From NCBI GenBank assembly GCA_033763935.1, contig JANRJO010000107.1, positions 62,001-126,000 on the forward strand: 64,000 bases of DNA. The letters are read 5' to 3'. Below, one piece after another: positions 25,358-32,634 of this stretch (positions are counted from its first letter, which is position 1; each line of letters opens with the position of its first letter). Below the pieces are notes generated by a model, which had not been told where the DNA came from, did not search any database, and saw only the letters and a list, made by a program, of their open reading frames with translations. A program made the position numbers and the translations under genes. Source of the stretch: DALYJJ01 sp033763935. Lineage in GTDB: Bacteria > Acidobacteriota > Terriglobia > Bryobacterales > Bryobacteraceae.

Positions 25358-25932
25358 ACCGCCTCCCGGTGGGCGAGGATGTGTTGGGCCGCCCCAGCGA
25401 GATCCAGAGCGACGTGATGAGGCAGGCGGCTAGCGGTGACGACCCACTCCGTCTCATTGCCGTTGTCGAGCAGAACGGTGCGGCAACCGGCGGCGCGGCC
25501 GGCTTCGACATCGTCGAGGATGTCGCCCACGAGCCAACTGGACGCGAGGTCAACGCCGAGTTGGGAAGCGGCGTGGTAGAGAAGGCCAGGCTTGGGCTTG
25601 CGGCATTCGCAGTCCACCGCGTAGCGAGGGACGCTGCCGCCAGGCAGATGAGGGCAGTAGAAGAAGGCGGCGAGGGGGACATCGAACGCGGCGAGCAATT
25701 CGCGCAGGCGAGCTTCGACGGCAGCGAGGGCGTGCTCTTCAAAGTAGCCGCGGGCGACTCCGGACTGGTTCGAGACGACGGCCAGGGTGAAGCCGGCGAG
25801 GTACAGCTGTCGCAGACCCGGGCCGGCGCCGGGCGTGAGGCGGATACGGGCCGGATCGACGTTGTACGGCACATTTTCGACGAGGGTGCCGTCCTTATCG
25901 AGAAAGACAGCGCGAGTGAAGCCTAGGGCCAC
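25345..25932 (-). CDS. gmhB: Heptose-1,7-bisphosphate 7-phosphatase (HAD)
   Basis: HAD-superfamily phosphatase of 195 residues, normal for GmhB. Motif I is FLDKDGTL, motif II SNQSG, and the lysine motif CRKPKPG. The Cys/His zinc loop typical of GmhB (CPHLP ... CECRKP) is intact. It removes the 7-phosphate of D-glycero-D-manno-heptose 1,7-bisphosphate. A GTG start at 25932 with GGGAGAG 5 nt upstream is chosen; the longer frame to 26172 is antisense-like. It sits between the SDR and GT9 genes with overlaps on both sides. Confidence 0.88.
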   Translation of the reverse strand: MALGFTRAVFLDKDGTLVENVPYNVDPARIRLTPGAGPGLRQLYLAGFTLAVVSNQSGVARGYFEEHALAAVEARLRELLAAFDVPLAAFFYCPHLPGGSVPRYAVDCECRKPKPGLLYHAASQLGVDLASSWLVGDILDDVEAGRAAGCRTVLLDNGNETEWVVTASRLPHHVALDLAGAAQHILAHREAVCSR

Positions 25933-26642
25933 GAACTCTCCCGCATGGGAAGCACTGTGATCTCGGGGATGACGGTCTCCGCCGGCAGAGTGAGGACGTA
26001 GCGTACGGTTTCGGCGACGTTCCGCGGGTCCTGCAGGACGCCGGGATCGAGGTCCGGGAATCGGTCCAGCAGAAACGGCGTGCGCATGCCGCCGGCAATC
26101 ACGGCGGTGACTTTGATGCCATGAGGGCGGCCTTCGACGTGAAGAGCGTGGCTCAGGCCGAGCAGGCCCCACTTGCTGGCGTGGTAGGCGGAGGCGTTGG
26201 CCCAGGCTCGTTTGGCCGCGGTGGAGGCGATGTTGACGATGTGGCCGCCGCCGCGCTCACGCAGGATGGGGAACACGGTCTTGGACATGACGAAGGGGCC
26301 GCGGAGGTTGGTGCGGACGACGCGGTCGAAGGCATCGAAGGGCATCTCCTCGACGGAGACGGTGAGATCGGTGCCCGCGTTGTTGACCACGTAGTCGAGC
26401 CGGCCGAAGTCGGTGAGGGTGCGTTCGACGAGCTCATGGGTTTGCTTCTCATCGCCGACATCGAGTGGGAACGCGGCGGCGCGTATGCCGTTCTGCACGG
26501 CCTTGGCGGTACGCTCCGCGAATTCGTAACAGAGGTCGGCGGCGACGATGTGGACGCCGGCGGCGGCGAGCGTGGAGGCGATGGCCTCCCCGAGCCCACG
26601 GCCCGCACCGGTGACGATTGCCACTTTTCCTGCCAGTTCCAT
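25923..26642 (-). CDS. Classical short-chain dehydrogenase/reductase
   Basis: NAD(P)-dependent SDR of 239 residues. The Rossmann motif TGAGRGLGEAI is at about 11-21, NNAG (VVNNAGTD) at about 86, catalytic Ser in NIASTAAK and YHASK (Tyr-x-x-x-Lys) near 150-155. The start has GGAGGAAT directly upstream. It is not HldD, which is an extended SDR of about 310 residues. Within the operon it could modify a sugar, such as epimerising or reducing a keto intermediate, but the substrate is unknown. Confidence 0.9.
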   Translation of the reverse strand: MELAGKVAIVTGAGRGLGEAIASTLAAAGVHIVAADLCYEFAERTAKAVQNGIRAAAFPLDVGDEKQTHELVERTLTDFGRLDYVVNNAGTDLTVSVEEMPFDAFDRVVRTNLRGPFVMSKTVFPILRERGGGHIVNIASTAAKRAWANASAYHASKWGLLGLSHALHVEGRPHGIKVTAVIAGGMRTPFLLDRFPDLDPGVLQDPRNVAETVRYVLTLPAETVIPEITVLPMRESSWP

Positions 26643-26656
26643 ATTCCTCCAGGATT

Positions 26657-28609
26657 TTAAGAGACCGCCTTGCGCGGATGAACGGCGCGAGGCCGAGAAG
26701 GAAGCTTGACCACCAGGGCCGGCGCCTCAGCGGGGCGCTCCTGCAGGCGACGGCGGAAGACAAAGCGCTCTTCGACGAGTTCACAGAGAAGATGCACGAT
26801 GACGATTTGTGCTTCGCGGATGTGCTGGGCGTCGGAGGAGGGCACTATGACCGAGAGGTCGGACAGTTCGAGGAGTTCGCCGCCGTTGCCGCCGACGAGA
26901 GAGACGCAGCGGAGCCCAAGCCGGCGGGCCATAGCGAAAGCGCGGGCCATGCCGCGGGCCTGCCCGAGGGCGCCGATACCGAAGAGGATGTCTCCCGGCT
27001 GGCCCATGGCTTCCACCTGGCGCTCGAGCATCTGTTCCAAGCGAACTTCCTCGGGTCCGGCGGAGAAGAAGCCGGCGTCAATGGTTAGCGGAATCACCGG
27101 CAGGCCGGGCCGATCGTCACGCTTGAGGCGTCCCAGGAAGTCGGCGGCGAAGCGGTGGGCTTCGGCGACACCGCCGTCGGCGCCGCAGATGAGAACTTTG
27201 CCCCCCTGGGTGAAGCAATCGCCAAGCGCTTCGGCCACCATCATGATGCTGCTTTTGAGGCGGCGCGAGCTTTCTTCCAGGACTTGAACTGCCTCGTCGA
27301 AGCCGCGGGCGATGATCCCGAGCTGGTCCGTTTCGACGCCGTGGCCCTGCATGCCGGCGGTGAGCACTTCTTCATAGACGGCTGCGAGCGCGCTCGAGAC
27401 CTTTTGCCAGGTGAAGAGGTCGTTGACGCGGCGAATGGCCTGGCGGCTGAGGACGCTCATGAGGCGCGGGTGTTTGTAGAGGTCGGCGAGGCGGTCGGCG
27501 AGCGCGGTGGGATCGTTGGGCGGAATGAGGTAGCCGGTTTCGGCGTCGCGGACGGTGAACTTGATGCCGCCGACGTTGGCGCCGACCACGGGCGTGCCGC
27601 AAGCCATGGCTTCAACCGGCGTAATGCCGAAGGGCTCGTACCAGGGCGTAGTGACGAAGATATCGGCGGCGCTGTAGAAGTACTTCAGCTTCTCGCGATC
27701 GCAGCGGCCGGTGAACGTGACGTAGCGGGAGATATTCTCCTTGGCGGCGATGGAGGCGAGGCGCGCGATTTCCGGTGTTTGCTCGACGGCGCCGTCAACC
27801 GACTCACCGCCGACCACAAGCAGGCGAGCTTCGATTCCGTGATCGCGCACGAAGTGTCCGAGACCGCGGAGGACATTGTCGACGCCCTTGCGGGGGACCA
27901 TGCGTCCCAGCTGCAGAACCACGCGCTCGCCGGCGTCCAGGCCGAGATGGGCCCGAGCCTGGGCCTTATTGATGGGCCACAGTTCGGTGGGATCGAAGCC
28001 GCACGGCACGATGGTGATCCGGGCGGGGTCAGCGTTGTAGAGGCGGATGAGGTCTTCTTCGTCCTGGGGGCATTCGGCGATGATGCGGTCGGCTTCGGCA
28101 ACGATCCGGTCTTCGATGGTGAACCGCTGGTCCGGGAAGCGGTCGTCCTTACCCTGGTATTTCCGGCGGATGCGGCCGAGGGCATGGAAGGTGATGACAA
28201 AGGGGATTTCGAGTTGCTGCTTCAATTCGCAGGCGACATAGCCCGACATCCAGAAGTTGGCGTGGACGAGGGCATAGGATCGGGACTGGCCCCGGCAGAA
28301 GCGTGCCATCCAACGAGTGAAGTCGTCCATGTAGGGCAGCATGTCTTCCTTGGGGACGAAGGAAGCGGGGCCGGCGGGGACGTAGACGATGCGGACGCCG
28401 TCCGGGGTGTTGACGGTCTCGGGGAGGTCTTCGCGGTCGCGGCGCGTGAAGACGTCTACCTGATAGCCGCTGGCGGCGAGGTAGCGGGCGATCTGCGCGA
28501 CGTAGACATTCTGGCCGCCGCTGTCAACCGTGCCGAGCACTCCGAAGGGTGAGGCGTGTTCGCTAATGACGGCGATTCGCCTGGTGATGCAGTTCCGTTT
28601 TCCGTTCAA
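26657..28609 (-). CDS. GT4 glycosyltransferase fused to a GmhA-like SIS domain
   Basis: Fusion of 650 residues. Residues about 10-430 are a GT4/sucrose-phosphate-synthase-like GT-B enzyme (GVLGTVDSGGQNVYV, LGRMVPRKGVDNVLRG, EPFGITPVEAMACGTPVVG). Residues about 440-620 are an SIS domain closest to phosphoheptose isomerase GmhA (CGADGG at 475-480, RPGLPVIPLT, RQVEAMGQPGDILFGIG). Against E. coli GmhA as I recall it, His61, Glu65 and Gln172 are replaced by Arg486, Asp490 and Arg598; His180 is kept as His606. TTG start at 28609, TTGA overlap with the upstream gene, AAGGAG about 9 nt before. The SIS part may be regulatory or altered in activity. Confidence 0.85.
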   Translation of the reverse strand: MNGKRNCITRRIAVISEHASPFGVLGTVDSGGQNVYVAQIARYLAASGYQVDVFTRRDREDLPETVNTPDGVRIVYVPAGPASFVPKEDMLPYMDDFTRWMARFCRGQSRSYALVHANFWMSGYVACELKQQLEIPFVITFHALGRIRRKYQGKDDRFPDQRFTIEDRIVAEADRIIAECPQDEEDLIRLYNADPARITIVPCGFDPTELWPINKAQARAHLGLDAGERVVLQLGRMVPRKGVDNVLRGLGHFVRDHGIEARLLVVGGESVDGAVEQTPEIARLASIAAKENISRYVTFTGRCDREKLKYFYSAADIFVTTPWYEPFGITPVEAMACGTPVVGANVGGIKFTVRDAETGYLIPPNDPTALADRLADLYKHPRLMSVLSRQAIRRVNDLFTWQKVSSALAAVYEEVLTAGMQGHGVETDQLGIIARGFDEAVQVLEESSRRLKSSIMMVAEALGDCFTQGGKVLICGADGGVAEAHRFAADFLGRLKRDDRPGLPVIPLTIDAGFFSAGPEEVRLEQMLERQVEAMGQPGDILFGIGALGQARGMARAFAMARRLGLRCVSLVGGNGGELLELSDLSVIVPSSDAQHIREAQIVIVHLLCELVEERFVFRRRLQERPAEAPALVVKLPSRPRAVHPRKAVS

Positions 28610-29598
28610 CGCGCTGCTCCTTCCAGGGTGGCGGACGGCCGGGTGGCGGCGGGTCGGAGGACGGAGGTAAACGTGCGATTCCAATCGGCGGCGAACCGCT
28701 CCAGCGAGAACCGCTGACGCGCCGTCTGTTGAGCGCCGGCGCTTAGGCGGCGGGCTTCGGCATGGTCCGACAGGAGGCGCTTCATGTGCGCGATGAGCTT
28801 GTGAAGGTCGGTGTCGACGTAGCCTGAGACGCCGCTTTGGACGGCCGTTGCCATTTCGGTAGTTGCCAGTCCGATGACGGGAAGGCCGGCCATCATGGAC
28901 TCGCAGACGGCGAGCCCCATGCTGGTGTAGCGGATGGGATTGAAGAGGAAGCGATAGCGGGCGGCGAAGTAGGGCAATTCGCGGTTGGGGATTTCGCCGA
29001 GGCCGCCGCACTCTTCCGACTGCATGCCGACGAGGTCGAGAGGGATCTCCCGGCGCACCTGTTCGAAGATGTCGGCGCCGAGCCGGCGGCCGCGCTTCTG
29101 CAGGCCGTTGACGATGACGAGGCCGCGAGGGAGTTCGCCGGTCCAGGCGACGTCCTCGGGGACGGTAACACCGTGATCGATGAAGCATGCGGGCGTTCGG
29201 CCGTTGTCCCACATCAGGAGGTTGAACGGAGTGCAGTGGACCAGCAGGCCGTGCGGGTCATCGAAGACGTGCTTGGTATCAGTGGGGCCTTCGCGGGGCG
29301 GATCGTGTTCGAGGAAGATGCGGGCAGCGGAGTGGCGCTGCTTCTCGCTGAGGATCTCAAACTGGTCGTGCAGGTAGTTCCTGGAAGACTGAAACAGGAT
29401 GCAATCGAGAGCGAGGTCCTGAGCATGGTGGGCGGGAACCTCGATGAGGTTGTCGGGCCAGGGAAGCGTGCCGCGGCGTCCGCCATAGCCTTCGGGCCAA
29501 CCCGGCCTGGTGGGGACGTAAAAGTCGGCGTCGGCGTGCGAGAGGTAGTAGAGGTAGCTGCCGTGAACGTGCCAGGTGAAGACGCGGGGACGCCTCAC
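28606..29598 (-). CDS. GT-B glycosyltransferase (GT1/GT4-like)
   Basis: Protein of 330 residues beginning RRPRVFTWHVHGSYLYYL. The C-terminal half carries the GT4-like donor-site pattern NPIRYTSMGLAVCESMMAGLPVIG and ends with the usual ARQRFSLERFAADW helix. GTG start at 29598, with GGAGG about 6 nt upstream, in GTGA overlap with the GT9 gene before it; codons up to 29781 are antisense-like. Donor and acceptor are unknown; part of the long leftward operon. Confidence 0.85.
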   Translation of the reverse strand: MRRPRVFTWHVHGSYLYYLSHADADFYVPTRPGWPEGYGGRRGTLPWPDNLIEVPAHHAQDLALDCILFQSSRNYLHDQFEILSEKQRHSAARIFLEHDPPREGPTDTKHVFDDPHGLLVHCTPFNLLMWDNGRTPACFIDHGVTVPEDVAWTGELPRGLVIVNGLQKRGRRLGADIFEQVRREIPLDLVGMQSEECGGLGEIPNRELPYFAARYRFLFNPIRYTSMGLAVCESMMAGLPVIGLATTEMATAVQSGVSGYVDTDLHKLIAHMKRLLSDHAEARRLSAGAQQTARQRFSLERFAADWNRTFTSVLRPAATRPSATLEGAAR

Positions 29599-31016
29599 GC
29601 CGACCTCCGGACAGGAACGGAGGACGTTCGTGGGAGGGCGATGCCGAGCGCTTCGAGCAGGTACATATGACGCTCTTCCCGGGAGAGGTGTGAACTGGGG
29701 GGCGGAACGGCGTCCGTCAGGACACCTCCTCCGAATTCGGCAGTGAGGCCGGCGCGCAGGGGGATGCGGGCGAGGTAACACTGGTAGGCGGCGCTGTAGG
29801 GCGACTCGTGTTCGCCAGTGAAGACAATGGCGGCGTCGAAGGCGGAGCTTTGGATCTCCGGGGGAGGCGGCGTGGACACGAAGGCGACCGACTCGAAGGT
29901 GCGCTCCAAATGGGCGGCGGCGGGCGGAGAGGCGTTGACCGCGAGTACGCGACGGGCAGCGGTCCAGTCGGGATGAGGAGCGACGCGCCGGCGCAGCAGA
30001 TCGAGAGCAGCGGCGGTTACTTCCTCGACGCCGATGCTATTGGCGCACGGATGACCGATGGGGCAGACGGCGTGATCGCACGGACGGCAATCGACGGGGG
30101 CGAAGAGGGAACGATGGCGAGCCTCGTCGAGCGGGGCCCAGCGTTGGGGGTCGCCTGCCGAGAAGATGACGACGCTGGGAAGCTTGAGCGCCACGGCGAG
30201 GTGCGAGACGCCGGTATCGTTTGCAACCAGCAGGCGTGCGCCCCGCAGAACGAGCGCGAGGGCGCCGGGGCCCATGGGGCGGGCGAGATCGAGAGCGGGG
30301 TACCGCATGAGGCGAGCGACGGCAGCGTTCACGGGCGCGTCGTCGGCGGAGCCGGTTAACACGACAGGGAAGCCGTGGCGGGCGAGGACGTCGCCGACGG
30401 CGGCGAAGCGCTCCGGCGGCCAGCGGCGAGAGGCGGCTTTTGCGCCGGGATGCAGACAAACGTAGCCGTCGGGAAGCTTTACGGCGAGGCTCTCGAGTTC
30501 CGCGTGATCGGAGGAGAACAGCGGAAGCTCGAGATCCTCGCCGGCCGAAGGGAGATCCAGCTGCTCGAGTAGAAGGAGGTTGCGGCGGATCTCCGGCTCG
30601 GTCTCGGGGTAAAGGAAGAACCGGTGGGGGGCAGGCGGCCGCCAGCCACGTCGCGGGTAGAAACCGGCAGTGCGCTGCGCCTCCAACAAGAGCGTAAGCG
30701 CATTACTGGTAAGGCCGCTGCCGTGCATTTGGAGCGCGAGGTCAAAGCGACGCTGATGGATGGCGGTGAGGAAAGCGGGAAGGGAGTGAGTCTCGGCGCC
30801 GGGGGGCATCCAGACTCCGGGAAAGGGAGGCGCAGGGATGAACTCGTCGATGTAGTGCGGGAAGCGGGCGACGTACTTTTCCGTGCCGGGGGCGCCCAGC
30901 AGGGCGATGTGACTTTCCGGGCGGCTCTGACGCAGGGCGCGCAAGGCGGGCACGGCGCACAGGAAGTCGCCAAGGCCGGGCAACGCGCGAACGACGATGA
31001 TGCTTCCCTTTGTCAT
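29595..31016 (-). CDS. GT9 glycosyltransferase with a partial second GT9 domain
   Basis: Protein of 473 residues. The first about 340 are a complete GT9 enzyme: ALPGLGDFLCAVPALRAL, HPGAKAASRRWPPERF, NDTGVSHLAVALKLP and CRPCDHAVCPIGHPC. The last 80 or so (from FDAAIVFTGEHESPYSAAY, residue 393) align with the middle of a GT9 N-terminal domain, as in the gene at 35829 (YDRAYIFTSFSQSP). So a fragment of a second GT9 unit is fused at the C-terminus without its own donor domain. Overlaps the next gene by GTGA. The fragment's role is unknown. Confidence 0.85.
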   Translation of the reverse strand: MTKGSIIVVRALPGLGDFLCAVPALRALRQSRPESHIALLGAPGTEKYVARFPHYIDEFIPAPPFPGVWMPPGAETHSLPAFLTAIHQRRFDLALQMHGSGLTSNALTLLLEAQRTAGFYPRRGWRPPAPHRFFLYPETEPEIRRNLLLLEQLDLPSAGEDLELPLFSSDHAELESLAVKLPDGYVCLHPGAKAASRRWPPERFAAVGDVLARHGFPVVLTGSADDAPVNAAVARLMRYPALDLARPMGPGALALVLRGARLLVANDTGVSHLAVALKLPSVVIFSAGDPQRWAPLDEARHRSLFAPVDCRPCDHAVCPIGHPCANSIGVEEVTAAALDLLRRRVAPHPDWTAARRVLAVNASPPAAAHLERTFESVAFVSTPPPPEIQSSAFDAAIVFTGEHESPYSAAYQCYLARIPLRAGLTAEFGGGVLTDAVPPPSSHLSREERHMYLLEALGIALPRTSSVPVRRSA

Positions 31017-31037
31017 GAACGAGCGGCTGCAGGTGCG

Positions 31038-32042
31038 CTAACGCCGCAGCCCTGGCGCGGGCCGCGTGAATTCGACTGTGGGACGTTGGTCTTCTGCTTC
31101 TGTTTCAAAACGCCCTAGGGAAGCAATCTCGGCGGGGGAGAGGACGGCAGCGCCGAGCTTGCCGACGACGATGCCGGCGGCGGCGTTTGCAAGACGCGCG
31201 GCGACGGGGAGGGGGGCTCCGCCGGCGAGGGCGAGGGCGAGGACGGCGACGACTGTATCTCCGGCGCCGGTCACATCGAATACGGCACGCGCGGTTGTGG
31301 CGAGATGCATTGGGGCGCGGTCCGGTTGAAACAGGGACATACCGCCGGCGCCGCGCGTGATCAGAACGGGGCGGGCAACCAGTTGGAGCAGAGCGCGGCC
31401 CAGAGCGTTGACCTCGAGGGACTCCTCCAGATCGAGGGCGGCGGCGCGAGCCTCGAGGAGGTTTGGCGTGATGACGGTGCAGTCGCGGTAGCGAGAGAAG
31501 TCGCGGCACTTGGGGTCGACGACGACCGGACAGCGGGCGGCGGCGGCGAGTTCGATGGCGGCGCGACACACGCGCGGGGTCAGCACACCCTTCGCGTAAT
31601 CAGAGAGGACGACGGCGTCGCAGCTTGAGAGTTCCGCTTCCAAGTTGGCGAGCAGGCGGTTCTCCAGGGCGGGCGAAAGGGGCGAGCGGTCTTCGACGTC
31701 GATGCGTGCTACCTGCTGGCTTTGCGCGATCACCCGGGTCTTGACGGTAGTGGGGCGATGGGCGTCTGACAGCAGGCATGTGGTATCGACGCCGCGTGAG
31801 GCGAGGGCGCGCGAGAGAAGCGAGGCGGCGGGGTCTTCGCCGGTAACGGCGAGGATGGAGACATCGGCTCCCAAAGCGGTGAGGTTGGAGGCGACGTTCC
31901 CCGCTCCCCCGGCATTGTGTGTGCGGGAGCGTACTTCGACGACGGGAATGGGCGCCTCGGGTGAAACGCGGCGGGCCTCGCCGGACAGATACTCGTCCAG
32001 CATGGCGTCGCCGACAACCAGAACGCGGCGTGCTGTGAACAC
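31038..32042 (-). CDS. hldA: D-glycero-beta-D-manno-heptose-7-phosphate kinase
   Basis: PfkB/ribokinase-fold sugar kinase of 334 residues corresponding to the N-terminal half of HldE (RfaE domain I). The substrate motif region NAGGAGNVASNL is near residue 42. The anion-hole/catalytic motif DVTGAGDTVV is near residue 258. It phosphorylates heptose-7-phosphate at C1 to give the 1,7-bisphosphate that GmhB acts on. The C-terminal cytidylyltransferase-like domain (HldC) of bifunctional HldE is absent. GTG start at 32042 with GGGAGA upstream. Operon context fits. Confidence 0.88.
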   Translation of the reverse strand: MFTARRVLVVGDAMLDEYLSGEARRVSPEAPIPVVEVRSRTHNAGGAGNVASNLTALGADVSILAVTGEDPAASLLSRALASRGVDTTCLLSDAHRPTTVKTRVIAQSQQVARIDVEDRSPLSPALENRLLANLEAELSSCDAVVLSDYAKGVLTPRVCRAAIELAAAARCPVVVDPKCRDFSRYRDCTVITPNLLEARAAALDLEESLEVNALGRALLQLVARPVLITRGAGGMSLFQPDRAPMHLATTARAVFDVTGAGDTVVAVLALALAGGAPLPVAARLANAAAGIVVGKLGAAVLSPAEIASLGRFETEAEDQRPTVEFTRPAPGLRR

Positions 32043-32079
32043 ACGTCTCCCTTGTTTGTTCGTGGCGGCGGGCGAGTCG

Positions 32080-32610
32080 TCAGCCCTCTTCGCGTGTGGG
32101 GTTGTCGAAGCGGAAGAAGTTGCTTTGCCGCCCGACGCGCATCTGCTCCTGAAAGAGGAAGACGAGCTTACGCCCGTTGAAGGGCTCCGCGAACTCTTCC
32201 CATTCGATCTCCTCCAGGCGCCCTCTGCTTTCGGAGGCGGGGAAGATGAAGCGGAGGGTTCGCACCTGATTGCCGGACTGTCTGGTGCGCACGGTGGTCG
32301 GCACTGCGCCGCGCTCTTCGGCCCAGCGCTTCACCACTTCAATATTGCGCGTGGCCAGGGGCTGACCGGGGCGGTCGGCGTGCTCCTCGGGCTCGTTGAT
32401 GAACTTGGCGCGCAACGTTGACGGGGAGAGTTCGCTCTTGAACTTGGTGAGGAAGCGCTTACCTTCGCCGCGCACATCGAGGGCTTTGGTGCCGGAATCG
32501 CCGCCGGACTTCTTGGCGGCGGCGCCATGCCGCTCAGAACCGCGCGCTGCCGCGCCGGCTCGCCGGGCGTTTCCCTGCGATGTGTTTCGTTTCGGCTTTG
32601 TGGCTGCCAT
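32080..32610 (-). CDS. Unknown protein with basic disordered N-terminus
   Basis: Protein of 176 residues. The first about 50 are rich in Lys, Arg, Ala, Ser and Gly with no order-forming pattern. The rest looks like a compact alpha/beta domain (FLTKFKSELSPSTLRAKF, NIEVVKRWAEERGAVPTTV, LVFLFQEQMRVGRQSNFFRF). There are no membrane helices or catalytic motifs that I recognise. It lies between the two-domain glycosyltransferase and hldA on the same strand with short gaps, so it is probably in the operon. A nucleic-acid-associated role is possible from the tail only. Confidence 0.75.
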   Translation of the reverse strand: MAATKPKRNTSQGNARRAGAAARGSERHGAAAKKSGGDSGTKALDVRGEGKRFLTKFKSELSPSTLRAKFINEPEEHADRPGQPLATRNIEVVKRWAEERGAVPTTVRTRQSGNQVRTLRFIFPASESRGRLEEIEWEEFAEPFNGRKLVFLFQEQMRVGRQSNFFRFDNPTREEG

Positions 32611-32634
32611 CGCTCACTGGACTCGCTCTCGGCG

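Noticed and set aside
25923..26642. SDR read as HldD (ADP-heptose 6-epimerase)
   Set aside because: HldD is an extended SDR of about 310 residues; this is a 239-residue classical SDR with TGxxxGxG and YxxxK, so the epimerase role is not supported.
27155..28552. 465-codon open frame on the + strand
   Set aside because: Antisense to the GT4-SIS gene; low-complexity composition, no ribosome site.
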